Assembly (NCBI RefSeq): GCF_900141875.1
Contig: NZ_FQZE01000023.1
Coordinates: 24,045 to 88,044 of the forward strand
Direction: 5' to 3'
Origin: Tangfeifania diversioriginum
GTDB taxonomy: Bacteria; Bacteroidota; Bacteroidia; Bacteroidales; Prolixibacteraceae
Length of the DNA: 64,000 nt
Shown: piece by piece, positions 37,207 through 46,090 of the stretch
How positions within the stretch are numbered: position 1 is the stretch's first letter
Layout: each line of letters opens with the position of its first letter
Program-made: the position numbers and the translations under genes
Notes under the pieces: generated by a model
What the model was told of the DNA's origin: nothing
Databases searched by the model: none
Seen by the model: the letters and a program-made list of their open reading frames with translations, nothing else

Positions 37207-37884
37207 TTAAAATTTAATAAGGAAATACAATGGAATTATTGAAAATCCAACTGCAATAATAACTGCATAAATTTTTCCAATAATCTGCAGCCTGCTCATC
37301 CATTGTTTATTACTCAATCCCAGTGTATGAAAGGCCGACCAAAATCCGTGAGAAAGGTGGAATCCCAGTAATATTCCCCCAAGTACATAAATAATATCAT
37401 AAATGACACTTGTTTTAAACAACCCTGCAACAAGACTGTAGGTATCTTCCATGTGTTCGCCGTTAATGGTAATTTCCTGCACCCCACCGGTAAAACGAAT
37501 TACCCAGTAAAAATTAATAATATGGATAATTAAAAATACCAGCACCAATGCTCCCAAGACAAGCATATTCCGTGAGGTCCACGTACTTGCAACGGCAGGG
37601 TTTTTCTGGTTATATTTAACGGGGCGTGCTTTCCAGTTTTGATATTCAAGAAAGAATGACCAGATAATATGCACCAAAAAACCAAGCCCCAACAGTGGTT
37701 CCACGATCCGGATTAATGGATTGGTAACCATGAAATGGGCAGCTATGTTAAACAGTTCTCCGCTATCATCAAAAATCAGCAATAAATTTACTGAAAGATG
37801 GACAGCTAAAAACATAACCAAAAAGAGCCCAGAGATGCTCATTATAAACTTCCTGCCAATTGACGCAGTTAAAAACTTGCTCAT
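37207..37884 (-). CDS. sdhC: Succinate dehydrogenase cytochrome b subunit
   Basis: The 225-residue membrane anchor has five hydrophobic helices, including [19 protein letters not shown] with a haem-ligand-type histidine, [18 protein letters not shown], and [22 protein letters not shown]. This is the single-subunit dihaem anchor of the Wolinella/Bacteroides type, which exchanges electrons with menaquinone. It is the first gene of sdhCAB; the ATG follows a clear promoter. Confidence 0.93.
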   Translation of the reverse strand: MSKFLTASIGRKFIMSISGLFLVMFLAVHLSVNLLLIFDDSGELFNIAAHFMVTNPLIRIVEPLLGLGFLVHIIWSFFLEYQNWKARPVKYNQKNPAVASTWTSRNMLVLGALVLVFLIIHIINFYWVIRFTGGVQEITINGEHMEDTYSLVAGLFKTSVIYDIIYVLGGILLGFHLSHGFWSAFHTLGLSNKQWMSRLQIIGKIYAVIIAVGFSIIPLYFLIKF

Positions 37885-37928
37885 AAATAATCTTTTTAAT
37901 TAAATCGTGTTGACATCAATATTTCGCA

Positions 37929-37958
37929 CAAAAGTAGCCGAACCGCCTATTTCCGCAA
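37929..37958 (-). promoter_or_regulatory. sdhCAB promoter
   Basis: On the minus strand TTG (37958-37956) and TACTTTTG (37936-37929) are 19 bases apart, a near-perfect phylum consensus. The start would fall about 40 bases ahead of sdhC. Confidence 0.7.
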
Positions 37959-38256
37959 AAAACTTTCTACCAAAATAGCTAATTTAAATTGTTTCTAAGA
38001 ATATATGATGTGAATAATTAGTTCCGGAAATTGCGGAAACACAGCAGATTCAAACCAATGTTTAAATGCCTTCATGTTTGATTAAAGAACACCTCCACTC
38101 TATTGCATTGATATGGCGGACAAGAACAACCCATTCGGCTTAACAGAAATAGCATTTTAATCTGTTATTTCAACTCATTCAAGAATGAAAAGCACTGTCT
38201 GGCTTTTGCTATCTTTTGTGTTAACAAATCGTTTAATCCGGTAAAATTTTTTGGGG
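37959..38256. other. Gene-free spacer between sdhC and the methyltransferase gene
   Basis: The AT-rich stretch contains only short open frames and no hairpin with a T run that I can see. It lies upstream of sdhC and downstream of the methyltransferase gene; additional upstream control of sdh is possible. Confidence 0.4.
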
Positions 38257-39138
38257 TCACTTTTCATCAATTATCTTTCTTACCCTTGAAATATGTTCGG
38301 GTGTGGTGCCGCAACAACCGCCCACCACATTGGCACCAGCGGCAATAATTTCCGGAACAAGCGCTGCCATTTCATCCGGCGTTTCGGGAAAAACCGTTTC
38401 GCCATCCTGATATACAGGCATCCCGGCATTGGCATGAACCAGAATTGGAATTTCAGTGTTGGCTTTTCGTATCTCTTCCACAATGCCTACCATTCCGGCA
38501 ATTCCGTTCCCACAGTTGGCGCCAATCAAAACGGCACCTGCGTCAATTATTGTTTCCACCATTTCGGTGGGAGAAACCCCCATCATGGAACGAAACTCGC
38601 CTGTTACGGTTTTTTCAAATGTCATAGTACAAAATACTTCGAGGCTGGTATTTTCTTTTGCAGCCTTCACGGCGATCCGGGCTTCGTCGAGGTCGGTCAT
38701 GGTTTCAATCATGATGGCATCGGCACCACCCGCTTCCAACCCGAGTGCCTGTTCTTTAAATGCCTCGTATAGCTCCTGCTCCGTAACTTCACCCATCATC
38801 AGTATAACTCCGGTTGGGCCGATGGAACCCAGCACAAATTTTTCGCCAGCCGCTCTTTTGCTTATTTCGGCAGCGGCTTTATTCAGGTCGAACGTTTTTT
38901 CAGCAAGGTTGTATTTTTCGAGTTTAAAACGAGAAGCGCCAAAACTATTGGTTTCAATCATGTCAGAACCCGCGTGGATGTAATTTTGGGCGATATCGAA
39001 TACTTCATCGGGATGGGAGATGTTCCACTCCTCCGGGCATTCCCCGGGTTTCAGCCCTTTTTGCTGAAGAAATGTCCCCCATGCGCCGTCGGAAACCAGC
39101 ACTTTTCCTTGCTTAATTTTGTTGAGAATTTTTCCCAT
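38257..39138 (-). CDS. Homocysteine S-methyltransferase-family protein
   Basis: The protein is about 293 residues and equals the first module of MetH: GKVLVSDGAWGTFLQ at the start, IETNSFGASRFKLEKYNL, LIGANCGNG with the first zinc cysteine, and [12 protein letters not shown] with the other two. It should methylate homocysteine or a similar thiol using the corrinoid protein encoded just before it. An in-frame ATG at 39189 would overlap the corrinoid gene by eight bases; I prefer 39138 because conserved sequence starts there. The folate and activation modules of MetH are absent. Confidence 0.85.
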   Translation of the reverse strand: MGKILNKIKQGKVLVSDGAWGTFLQQKGLKPGECPEEWNISHPDEVFDIAQNYIHAGSDMIETNSFGASRFKLEKYNLAEKTFDLNKAAAEISKRAAGEKFVLGSIGPTGVILMMGEVTEQELYEAFKEQALGLEAGGADAIMIETMTDLDEARIAVKAAKENTSLEVFCTMTFEKTVTGEFRSMMGVSPTEMVETIIDAGAVLIGANCGNGIAGMVGIVEEIRKANTEIPILVHANAGMPVYQDGETVFPETPDEMAALVPEIIAAGANVVGGCCGTTPEHISRVRKIIDEK

Positions 39139-39181
39139 CAGCCTATAGTTTAATTCACAAAATGCGTTCAATTGTCCGTTT

Positions 39182-39850
39182 TTAATCAACCTGTGAGTTC
39201 AGGTATTCCACCAGCCCCTGAGGATTGGACGAGTAAAAATCGGCACCAACTCTTTCCCGGAAATTATCGGTTACCGGAGCTCCGCCCACAGCAACTTTGG
39301 CATTGGGAACAGCTTCTTTGATGGCTTTGGTAATTTTTTCCATGCTCGGCATAGTTGTCGTTAACAGTGCCGACAAGCCGACAATACTGTTTTCATGCTC
39401 TTTCAGGGCAGCCACAAACTGGTCGGCTTTTACATCAGTCCCCAGGTCAACTACTTTCCATCCGCTTCCTTCCACCATCATTGAAACCAGGTTTTTACCA
39501 ATGTCGTGCAAATCGCCTTCCACCGTACCAATTACAAATGTTCCCTTTTCCTTTACTTCGCCGGATAGAAAATATGGTTTTAAATGGACCATGGCTGTGC
39601 TCATGGCTTTTGCCGACATGAGCACCTGTGGCACAAACACTTTGTTTTCGCGAAATTTTATTCCCACTTTTTCCATTCCCGGCAATAATGCATCTGACAG
39701 TATTGTTTGGGCTTTAATCCCTTCATCCAGCGCTTGCTTTGTCAGTTCATCGGCTCCATCCTGTCCTTTCCTGTCCGGCGGATATGGCGCGGCTTTATTG
39801 ATTTTCCCAAATTCAATACATTCTGCAATTTTTGAAAGTAGTTGACTCAT
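39182..39850 (-). CDS. Corrinoid (B12-binding) methyl carrier protein
   Basis: The 222-residue protein has the helical cap (LLPGMEKVGIKFRENKVFVPQVLMSAKAM) and the Rossmann-like cobalamin domain with GDLHDIGKNLVSMM, where the histidine ligates cobalt, then a GSGWKVVDLGTDV and GLSALLTTTM pattern. It matches MtaC/MtbC-type methyl carriers and the cobalamin module of MetH. It forms a pair with the following homocysteine methyltransferase. ATG 39850 (MSQLLSK) is preferred to 39880. The protein that loads its methyl group is not adjacent. Confidence 0.88.
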   Translation of the reverse strand: MSQLLSKIAECIEFGKINKAAPYPPDRKGQDGADELTKQALDEGIKAQTILSDALLPGMEKVGIKFRENKVFVPQVLMSAKAMSTAMVHLKPYFLSGEVKEKGTFVIGTVEGDLHDIGKNLVSMMVEGSGWKVVDLGTDVKADQFVAALKEHENSIVGLSALLTTTMPSMEKITKAIKEAVPNAKVAVGGAPVTDNFRERVGADFYSSNPQGLVEYLNSQVD

Positions 39851-40002
39851 GGTGCAAATGCAATTTTTGGTTTTATTCACTCAAAAATACACACATTCCT
39901 TTGAACAGGAAACAGTATTCAGTAAAAATGATATATTTCGTTCAAATTTGAAAAAATGCGGTTAAATTCTAACTTTAAAGCCAAATCCTAAATCTGATAA
40001 AT

Positions 40003-41358
40003 ATGGCCACACCTGTACTAATCCTTATTGTTATTTCGGCTGTTGCGCTGCTGCTCTTCATGGTATTGAAGCTCAAAATCAGCGCCTTCATTTCACTTTT
40101 AATCACGGCCATTTTTGTTGGAATTGCATCGGGGATGCCGCTTACCTCGATAACGCAGTCCATTCAGGACGGCATGGCCGGAACTCTCGGATTTGTGGCT
40201 ACCGTGGTTGGGCTGGGCGCCATTTTCGGGCAAATGCTCGAGAGCTCGGGCGGAGCGGAATCGCTGGCTCATTACCTCGTAAAAAAATTTGGAAAGGATA
40301 ATGCCTCGTGGGCAATGGTGATTACCGGTTTTGTAGTGGCTATCCCGGTTTTTCTCGATGTGGGGTTCATTATTATAGTTCCCATTATTTACGCTTTGTC
40401 GCGCGACACGAAACGTTCGCTATTGTACTACGCCATCCCGTTGCTGGCAGGGTTGGCCGTTACGCACAGCTTTATCCCGCCCACACCGGGCCCGGTTGCC
40501 GTGGCCGATATCATCAACGCACAGCTGGGGTGGGTCATTCTGTTTGGTATAATTCTCGGATTTCCAACAGCGATAATCGCAGGGCCGATCTGGGGAAAAT
40601 ACATCTCAAAAAAGATATACCTGAAACCGCCATTCGATTTTGATAAAGAGCCACAGGAAGTTGATCCCAAAAATTTTCCGCCTTTCAGCTTAATCGCCCT
40701 GATTGTTTCTATCCCACTGCTGCTGATTCTTGTAAATACATTTACCGGCCTCGCAGTGGAAAAAAATTACATTGCCCAATCCACTTTTACCGACATTCTC
40801 GAGTTTATTGGCCACCCGTTTTCGGCACTGATAATTGCCACGCTGATAGCCACCTATTTTTTGTGCATTAAACGCGGCATGGGAAAACAAAAAATTCTCG
40901 ATTTAAGTACCAAAGCACTGGGCCCGGCCGGAATTATTATTTTAATTACCGGTGCAGGGGGAGTTTTAAAAGAAATTCTGGTTGACAGCGGAATTGGAAA
41001 AATTATGGCTGAATCGATGTCCAATTCTGCACTACCTCCAATTTTACTGGCATGGCTTCTGGCAGCAGTTGTACGCGTAACCCAAGGCTCGGCAACTGTG
41101 GCCATGATTACAGCAGCCGGAATTATAGCGCCTGTAATAAATGAATTCGGCCTGAACGATCCGCAACGCGCACTGGTAGTACTGGCCATTGCTTCGGGTG
41201 CCACTTTGCTTTCGCACGTAAACGACAGCGGATTCTGGCTCGTGGGCAAATACCTCGGAATGAATGAAAAACAAACACTGCAAAGCTGGACTGTGATGGA
41301 AACGATTATTGCAGTTTGCGGACTGGCTTTCACGTTGCTGGCAAGTTTGTTTTTTTAA
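40003..41358 (+). CDS. GntP-family gluconate:proton symporter
   Basis: The 451-residue permease has about twelve hydrophobic segments and the GntP signatures GQMLESSGGAESLAHYLVKKFG and HSFIPPTPGPVAVADIINAQLGW, then RVTQGSATVAMITAAGI near the C terminus. It imports gluconate or related sugar acids with protons. No gluconate kinase or dehydratase is beside it, so the substrate is open; glycerate, glucuronate and idonate are alternatives. A TAACTTTA element sits about 30 bases ahead of the start. Confidence 0.9.
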   Translation: MATPVLILIVISAVALLLFMVLKLKISAFISLLITAIFVGIASGMPLTSITQSIQDGMAGTLGFVATVVGLGAIFGQMLESSGGAESLAHYLVKKFGKDNASWAMVITGFVVAIPVFLDVGFIIIVPIIYALSRDTKRSLLYYAIPLLAGLAVTHSFIPPTPGPVAVADIINAQLGWVILFGIILGFPTAIIAGPIWGKYISKKIYLKPPFDFDKEPQEVDPKNFPPFSLIALIVSIPLLLILVNTFTGLAVEKNYIAQSTFTDILEFIGHPFSALIIATLIATYFLCIKRGMGKQKILDLSTKALGPAGIIILITGAGGVLKEILVDSGIGKIMAESMSNSALPPILLAWLLAAVVRVTQGSATVAMITAAGIIAPVINEFGLNDPQRALVVLAIASGATLLSHVNDSGFWLVGKYLGMNEKQTLQSWTVMETIIAVCGLAFTLLASLFF

Positions 41359-41385
41359 AATGAAATCAAAAAAAGCGTAAAACAT

Positions 41386-41832
41386 ATGATAACATTCGAA
41401 TTCAAACATTTCAACGAGTTATCGAACCCCGAACTTTACGATCTTCTGCAACTTAGAGCAGAAATATTTGTAGTGGAGCAAACCTGCATTTACAATGACC
41501 TCGACGGTCTGGATAAGGAGGCAACCCACCTGATTGTGAAAAATGACGATGAAATTATTGCCACTTCCCGGCTTTTAAAACCAGGTACCCGTTTCCCGGA
41601 TTTCTCTATAGGCCGGGTAGTTGTAAAAAAAGCACAGCGCGGAAAACAACTGGGAGAAAAGATGATGAAAAAAGCAATTCAGTTTATGCTGGCAGAATGG
41701 GGAGCAAAAACCATTAATGTGAGTGCCCAAAAATACCTTGAAAGATTTTACAGTGACCTGGGATTCGAAATTTTTACTGGTGATTACCTTGAAGATGGCA
41801 TCCCCCATGTAGGGATGCGCTATAAAAAATAA
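41386..41832 (+). CDS. ElaA-type GNAT acetyltransferase
   Basis: The 148-residue protein begins with the ElaA-like LYDLLQLRAEIFVVEQTCIYNDLDGLD and has the acetyl-CoA loop in VVVKKAQRGKQLGEKMM, followed by AQKYLERFYSDLGFE. ElaA proteins are GNAT acetyltransferases of uncertain substrate. It is 27 bases downstream of the permease and likely cotranscribed. Length is typical. Confidence 0.85.
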   Translation: MITFEFKHFNELSNPELYDLLQLRAEIFVVEQTCIYNDLDGLDKEATHLIVKNDDEIIATSRLLKPGTRFPDFSIGRVVVKKAQRGKQLGEKMMKKAIQFMLAEWGAKTINVSAQKYLERFYSDLGFEIFTGDYLEDGIPHVGMRYKK

Positions 41833-41936
41833 CAGATTCTGAAACCCAAAAAACACCTGATTGCATGCAGTAAAAAAGGAGCCCCTTTCCCTGTTTTCAG
41901 CAATTAAATTATATGCTTTAAAAATCAATATGTTAA

Positions 41937-41972
41937 TTTATCAGAATTTTTTCTGTTTATCAGAATTTTTTT
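41937..41972 (+). repeat. Two copies of a 16-base direct repeat
   Basis: TTTATCAGAATTTTTT occurs at 41937 and again at 41956, a period of 19 bases, ahead of a TAAATTTA element near 41976. The position over the promoter of the next gene suggests a binding site for a regulator, on two helical turns. Confidence 0.55.
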
Positions 41973-42029
41973 CCATAAATTTATAGTGAAATTGAAAATT
42001 AAACATCTCTGAAATTAAACAAAACAATT

Positions 42030-42533
42030 ATGACTATGAAAAAATTTATCCTCAAAAGCGTGAGTTTGATTTTGGCCATCTCACTGCTTTCTGCCCAGAA
42101 TTTTAGTATTATGGCAAGTACTACAACCGCCGCGGTTGAATTTGAAGAATCTGTTTTTTCTTACGACGATGATTTGTTGCTGGCCGAGCTAAGCGAGCTG
42201 GATGAGCTGGACGCCTACATTGAAGCCAACGAAGGCACTACCTTCGATGAGCTCACAAATGAAAACAGCCCGCTTGTTGCAAACATTGAAAGTACAGCTT
42301 CGCCAATGGGAATGGCCGACCAGAGCGGTGAACCACCACTTGGTATTCCTTCGTTTCTCTGGGGTTGTGTATTTGGAGTTGTTGGACTTGTAATTGTTTA
42401 CATTATGACCGACAGCGATATGGATCAAACCAAAAAAGCCATGTGGGGATGCGTTGCTTCCACAGCAGTTTCTGTAGTACTTTATATGGTTGTTTGGGGA
42501 GCCTGGGCCTCAGCAGTTGATGCAGCGTATTAA
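42030..42533 (+). CDS. Small exported membrane protein, unknown
   Basis: The 167-residue product has a signal-like start (SVSLILAISLLSAQNFS), a very acidic stretch at ~32-75 (DDDLLLAELSELDELDAYIEA), and two C-terminal membrane segments, each introduced by WGC: FLWGCVFGVVGLVIVYIM and MWGCVASTAVSVVLYMVV. I do not recognise a characterised family. The repeat-bearing promoter upstream and the strong hairpin downstream suggest that it is transcribed as its own, perhaps abundant, message, with the larger cluster behind it. Confidence 0.65.
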   Translation: MTMKKFILKSVSLILAISLLSAQNFSIMASTTTAAVEFEESVFSYDDDLLLAELSELDELDAYIEANEGTTFDELTNENSPLVANIESTASPMGMADQSGEPPLGIPSFLWGCVFGVVGLVIVYIMTDSDMDQTKKAMWGCVASTAVSVVLYMVVWGAWASAVDAAY

Positions 42534-42559
42534 AAAATTATCGAAAAAAATACAATTTC

Positions 42560-42589
42560 AAAGGCTGTTTGATTTTTCAAACAGCCTTT
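42560..42589 (+). terminator. Strong hairpin between the small membrane gene and the YidD cluster
   Basis: AAAGGCTGTTTGA (42560-42572) pairs perfectly with TCAAACAGCCTTT (42577-42589) around TTTT. The T run after it is short, so it may be a partial terminator or RNA-stabilising hairpin. Confidence 0.7.
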
Positions 42590-42605
42590 GTTACAATAAA
42601 TTAAC

Positions 42606-43295
42606 ATGCGAAATACACTTCATTTAATTCTTTTATTCTCAGTTGTTTTGGGTTTCAACCTAAATTCGGCTGCTCAGGACTATTTCAGAATGAGTGCCGA
42701 CTTTACAACAAAAGTTAAACCCGTTGAAGGGAAAATGAATCTCACAAAAGGCAAAATTTATTACGACAAGTATTCCCAGGAATTAATTTATGACATCAGT
42801 TTCCCATCAAAAGAAAAATGGATTGTTCAGGATTCAAAAATTTATAAAATAACCAACGACTCGGTTTATTTCACTGAGGAAATTCCTTCGATGAACGAAT
42901 TCACCGTGTTTCACCTGGCGTTGAACTCCAACCTGACCTATTTCGGGCTGGATGAAGCAAAATTCTCCATTAGTAATATCGATAAAAAAGGTGATCTGGT
43001 TATTTCGTACTGGAATATTCCCCCCCATATCCAGAAAGTGATTTCGACCATTGCCATTGCCAAAAAGAACAACCAGCTGCACAGTATTGTTATCACCGGA
43101 GAAAACAATAAAATACTGAACAAACAGTTTTTCAAAGATTACATTCAAATTGGCGGATTTGAGTTCCCGGGGTCTATTGTTCAGATTTTTTACGACGAAA
43201 ACAACAACGAAGAATACCAGGTGATGGAATTTAAAAATATTGAACTAAATGATATCGACAACGAAGAGAATTATCACTATCAGCTCGACAATTAA
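42606..43295 (+). CDS. Exported LolA-like protein
   Basis: The 229-residue product has a signal peptide (LILLFSVVLGFNLNSAAQ) and a beta-rich body that resembles the open half-barrel of LolA/LppX lipoprotein carriers: FRMSADFTTKVKPVEG, GKIYYDKYSQELIYDISF, WIVQDSKIYKI, and LVISYWNIPP. Such proteins bind lipids or lipoproteins in the periplasm. The match is by pattern only. It heads a run of overlapping genes with yidD, and its end overlaps yidD by 47 bases. Confidence 0.6.
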   Translation: MRNTLHLILLFSVVLGFNLNSAAQDYFRMSADFTTKVKPVEGKMNLTKGKIYYDKYSQELIYDISFPSKEKWIVQDSKIYKITNDSVYFTEEIPSMNEFTVFHLALNSNLTYFGLDEAKFSISNIDKKGDLVISYWNIPPHIQKVISTIAIAKKNNQLHSIVITGENNKILNKQFFKDYIQIGGFEFPGSIVQIFYDENNNEEYQVMEFKNIELNDIDNEENYHYQLDN

Positions 43296-43710
43296 GCTGA
43301 AATTCCTGAAAATTGCATTTCTTTTGCCGGCATTGCTTTTGCTGACAAATTTTTCGGTTGCCCAGGAAAAAAGCAATTTTGAAATTGATGAGCTGAAAAA
43401 CCTGTTTGAACACCACCATCACGAAACACCAAGGTACACACAGCAATCGCCAAAACCCAAAAACGAACTCGAATTCCTGATGGCATCAGGGTTTAATATT
43501 TACAAAACATTTATTTCGTCGCAGGATAATCCCAGTTGCGTTTTTTATCCCTCTTGCTCCGAATATACAGTCCAATCCCTTCAGCAATACGGGCTTTTTG
43601 TGGGAACTCTAATGTCGTTCGACCGGTTATCGCGCTGCCACCGCCTTGTAAAACCCGATCAGTATTATTTTAATCCATCAAAACAACGTTTTTATGATCC
43701 CGTCAGGTAA
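43249..43710 (+). CDS. YidD-domain protein with signal sequence
   Basis: Residues ~78-140 are a YidD domain: FISSQDNPSCVFYPSCSEY, QQYGLFVGTLMSFDRLSRCHR, with three of the conserved cysteines. YidD normally is a ~70-residue cytoplasmic amphipathic protein encoded beside rnpA and yidC and helps membrane protein insertion. This one has an N-terminal hydrophobic signal (FLKIAFLLPALLLLTNFSVAQ), so the domain would lie in the periplasm. The start at 43249 overlaps the upstream gene; a non-ATG start closer to the signal is possible. Its end overlaps the next gene by 17 bases. Confidence 0.8.
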   Translation: MISTTKRIITISSTIKLKFLKIAFLLPALLLLTNFSVAQEKSNFEIDELKNLFEHHHHETPRYTQQSPKPKNELEFLMASGFNIYKTFISSQDNPSCVFYPSCSEYTVQSLQQYGLFVGTLMSFDRLSRCHRLVKPDQYYFNPSKQRFYDPVR

Positions 43711-44530
43711 AAACTCCTTGCTGCTGTTATTTATTTTGGTCTGCAATATTGCCGGTGCGCAAAACCTGTTCAATGCCGAAAATTCAAAAAAATTTGCCCG
43801 CTACCTCGAAAGCACCCGGCAGTATAAACTGGCCGCGGTTGAATATGAAAGAATTCTGAGCATTGAAAAAACCGATCCTGCTATTTATACCGGATTGCTG
43901 AAAAACTATCGCATGGGCAACATCTGCGAAAACAGTTTTCAAAACCTGAACCAGTTACAGGTCAATAATTTTTTTTCGGACCAGAATGTTGCATCAGAAT
44001 ACCTGAAGCTTTCACTTTCGTGTAACTGCTGCTATGAGAAAAATTATTTTTCAGATGCACTTTCATCGGTAAGCAGCCGTGAAAAAACATTTTATAAGCT
44101 GGGATATTTCTTGTTTACAGAACAGAAAGATTCGTTAAGTAAATTCACTTACAATAATCTGTCGTTGCTCAGCAACAGTTACCCAACCGTTTTAAACAAA
44201 ATTGAAAATATTGAAAGTTTTAAACGAAAAAGCCCGGGGCTGGCCATGGCCATGTCGGCTGTAATTCCCGGCAGCGGAAAAGCCTACTCGGGCTATTGGG
44301 GCGATGCGGTGATGTCGCTCGTATTTGTTTCGACCAATGCCTGGCTTTCGTACAGAGGGTTCAGCAAAAAAGGCGTAAAAAATGCCAACGGCTGGATTTT
44401 TGGCGGCATTTCGCTGGGCTTTTACCTGGGCAATATCTGGGGTTCAGGAAAATCAGCACGAACCTATAATCAAATTGAATACGAAAAATTATACAATGAA
44501 GCTAAAAACAGTATTTACAGCCATTTTTAG
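43694..44530 (+). CDS. Exported protein with C-terminal DUF5683-like membrane domain
   Basis: The 278-residue product has a signal peptide (LLLLFILVCNIAGAQ), a helical TPR-like region (~25-170) and a membrane domain with two or three hydrophobic segments starting SAVIPGSGKAYSGYWGDA. The PGxGxxYxG motif resembles TM2/DUF5683-type domains. The following gene encodes a protein with the same plan (FPGIGQFYVGNIGSG), so the two are probably paralogues that arose by duplication. It has a CNCC cluster near residue 110. Function is unknown. Confidence 0.65.
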   Translation: MIPSGKNSLLLLFILVCNIAGAQNLFNAENSKKFARYLESTRQYKLAAVEYERILSIEKTDPAIYTGLLKNYRMGNICENSFQNLNQLQVNNFFSDQNVASEYLKLSLSCNCCYEKNYFSDALSSVSSREKTFYKLGYFLFTEQKDSLSKFTYNNLSLLSNSYPTVLNKIENIESFKRKSPGLAMAMSAVIPGSGKAYSGYWGDAVMSLVFVSTNAWLSYRGFSKKGVKNANGWIFGGISLGFYLGNIWGSGKSARTYNQIEYEKLYNEAKNSIYSHF

Positions 44531-45350
44531 TTTTATAATTGCTTTTGTTGCACAGGGGCAATCCATTGACGAAACTTACCGTTTTGCCGAAAAACAGTTT
44601 TTGGCCGGGAACTACGAAACTGCCCTGATTGAATACCAGCGTGTGGCTTTTTTCGATGCGGAAGGGAAATACAACTCGGTGTACCAAAAAATTGGCGAAT
44701 CGTTTTACGCTGAAAACCAATTTGATGAAGCCGCCAGAAATTTCGACATAGCCGCGCGGGTAGCTGAAAACGACAGCCTGCAGGCCGAGATGTATTTCAA
44801 AAAAGCGATGTGCTTTTTTAAACAGCATAATTATTTTTTTGCGCTTAACGAATTGTTGGGACTGCAGCCACCAAAATCGTCTTATTTCCAGCAAAAACAC
44901 GACTTGTACACAGCAATTGCCCTGTTTGGAATTGAAGAGTACGAAACTGCTTACAACCACCTAAGCAAAATAGTTGACGAAGAATCGCTCCCCGAGTTAA
45001 CCGGCATTTTTAATCATTTTGAAAAAATAAGAAAAAGGTTCAGGCCCGAAAAAGTACAAACCATGAGCACCATTTTCCCGGGCATTGGCCAGTTTTATGT
45101 CGGAAATATTGGCAGCGGGTTAAATTCTTTGGTGTTAATTGGTGGAATTGGCGTAATAACCATTTATATTTGGCAGTCGTATGGTTTTTTGGACGCCGTT
45201 TTATCGATGAGCTCGTGGTATTACCGATACTATTCCGGCGGCATTAAAAATGCCAATAGCCTGGCCCTCGAAAAAATTGCGCGAGAAAGGGAAATAACGT
45301 ACCAGGAAATCATACAACTGGTTGAAGAAAATATTTCGGACACAGAATGA
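44496..45350 (+). CDS. TPR-containing exported protein with PGxGQFYxG membrane domain
   Basis: The 284-residue product has a signal (FTAIFSFIIAFVAQGQS), TPR-like repeats (FAEKQFLAGNYETALIEYQRV, IGESFYAENQFDEAARNFDIA, MCFFKQHNYFFALNEL), then FPGIGQFYVGNIGSGLNSLVLIGGIG as the membrane domain. ATG 44496 lies 35 bases inside the preceding gene; the frame is open further upstream but the signal peptide fixes the start. It pairs with its paralogue upstream and overlaps the next gene by four bases. Confidence 0.68.
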   Translation: MKLKTVFTAIFSFIIAFVAQGQSIDETYRFAEKQFLAGNYETALIEYQRVAFFDAEGKYNSVYQKIGESFYAENQFDEAARNFDIAARVAENDSLQAEMYFKKAMCFFKQHNYFFALNELLGLQPPKSSYFQQKHDLYTAIALFGIEEYETAYNHLSKIVDEESLPELTGIFNHFEKIRKRFRPEKVQTMSTIFPGIGQFYVGNIGSGLNSLVLIGGIGVITIYIWQSYGFLDAVLSMSSWYYRYYSGGIKNANSLALEKIAREREITYQEIIQLVEENISDTE

Positions 45351-46090
45351 ACATACGCATTTTAATTACAATACTTATTTTTTCAACGGCAACCACAATG
45401 GGATTTTCATCTCCCAAAGAGACTGCGGTTGATACCGTTTTTACGCTCATTTACAACCAGCAATACCAGGAAGCCGACTCTTTTCTGGAGGCCTCGGGAA
45501 ACGAATTTGACTCATTTTATACCGACATTTTAAAACTGGACCTCTACTGGTGGAGATTTGTTACCACCCGCAATTCGGATGACTCGCGGCAACTGCACCA
45601 GCTGCTCAAAGACTTCAGCGAAAGCGACAATAGCAAACTGGACTACAGGCTGAAAGAACTCATTACATTATCGTACAGGGTGCGTTACGAGTTTAAACGA
45701 TTTAACATTCCCGGCGCACTGATTTTCCGTTCAAAAATTAAAAATTTGCTTGCTGAACTGAACCAGGAAAAGCTTCCGTTTGCGGAGAACAGGCTGAAAC
45801 TGTTTGACCTCTATAACGAATTGTTTGCCTACTTCGACAATGTGATAAATCCTTTTTTTATTGAAAGCAAGCGCATTGAACGCGAGAATGCCCTTATTAA
45901 AATTGGAAAATTCACACACGACGATGATTTAATTGTGGCCACACTAGCCCGCTATTTTTTGGGAAGGATTTACATGAGTATTGAAAACGACCCGGCAGCT
46001 GCCCAAAAATATTTTCGGATTCTCTCCATCCAATATCCGGGGAACATCCATTTTTCGGAATATTTTGCCACCTGCAACGAAAAAGTTTAA
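45347..46090 (+). CDS. Exported helical protein of unknown function
   Basis: The 247-residue protein has a signal (RILITILIFSTATTMGFS) and a helical body with TPR-like features, for instance DTVFTLIYNQQYQEADSFLEAS and TLARYFLGRIYMSIENDPAAAQKYFRIL. It is the last gene of the yidD cluster, linked by an ATGA overlap. Its stop overlaps that of the convergent zinc-ribbon gene by four bases. I recognise no family. Confidence 0.65.
   Translation: MNIRILITILIFSTATTMGFSSPKETAVDTVFTLIYNQQYQEADSFLEASGNEFDSFYTDILKLDLYWWRFVTTRNSDDSRQLHQLLKDFSESDNSKLDYRLKELITLSYRVRYEFKRFNIPGALIFRSKIKNLLAELNQEKLPFAENRLKLFDLYNELFAYFDNVINPFFIESKRIERENALIKIGKFTHDDDLIVATLARYFLGRIYMSIENDPAAAQKYFRILSIQYPGNIHFSEYFATCNEKV

Noticed and set aside
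43400..43440. Histidine run in the YidD protein as a metal-binding motif
   Set aside because: Only four histidines in a low-complexity linker; not enough to claim metal binding.
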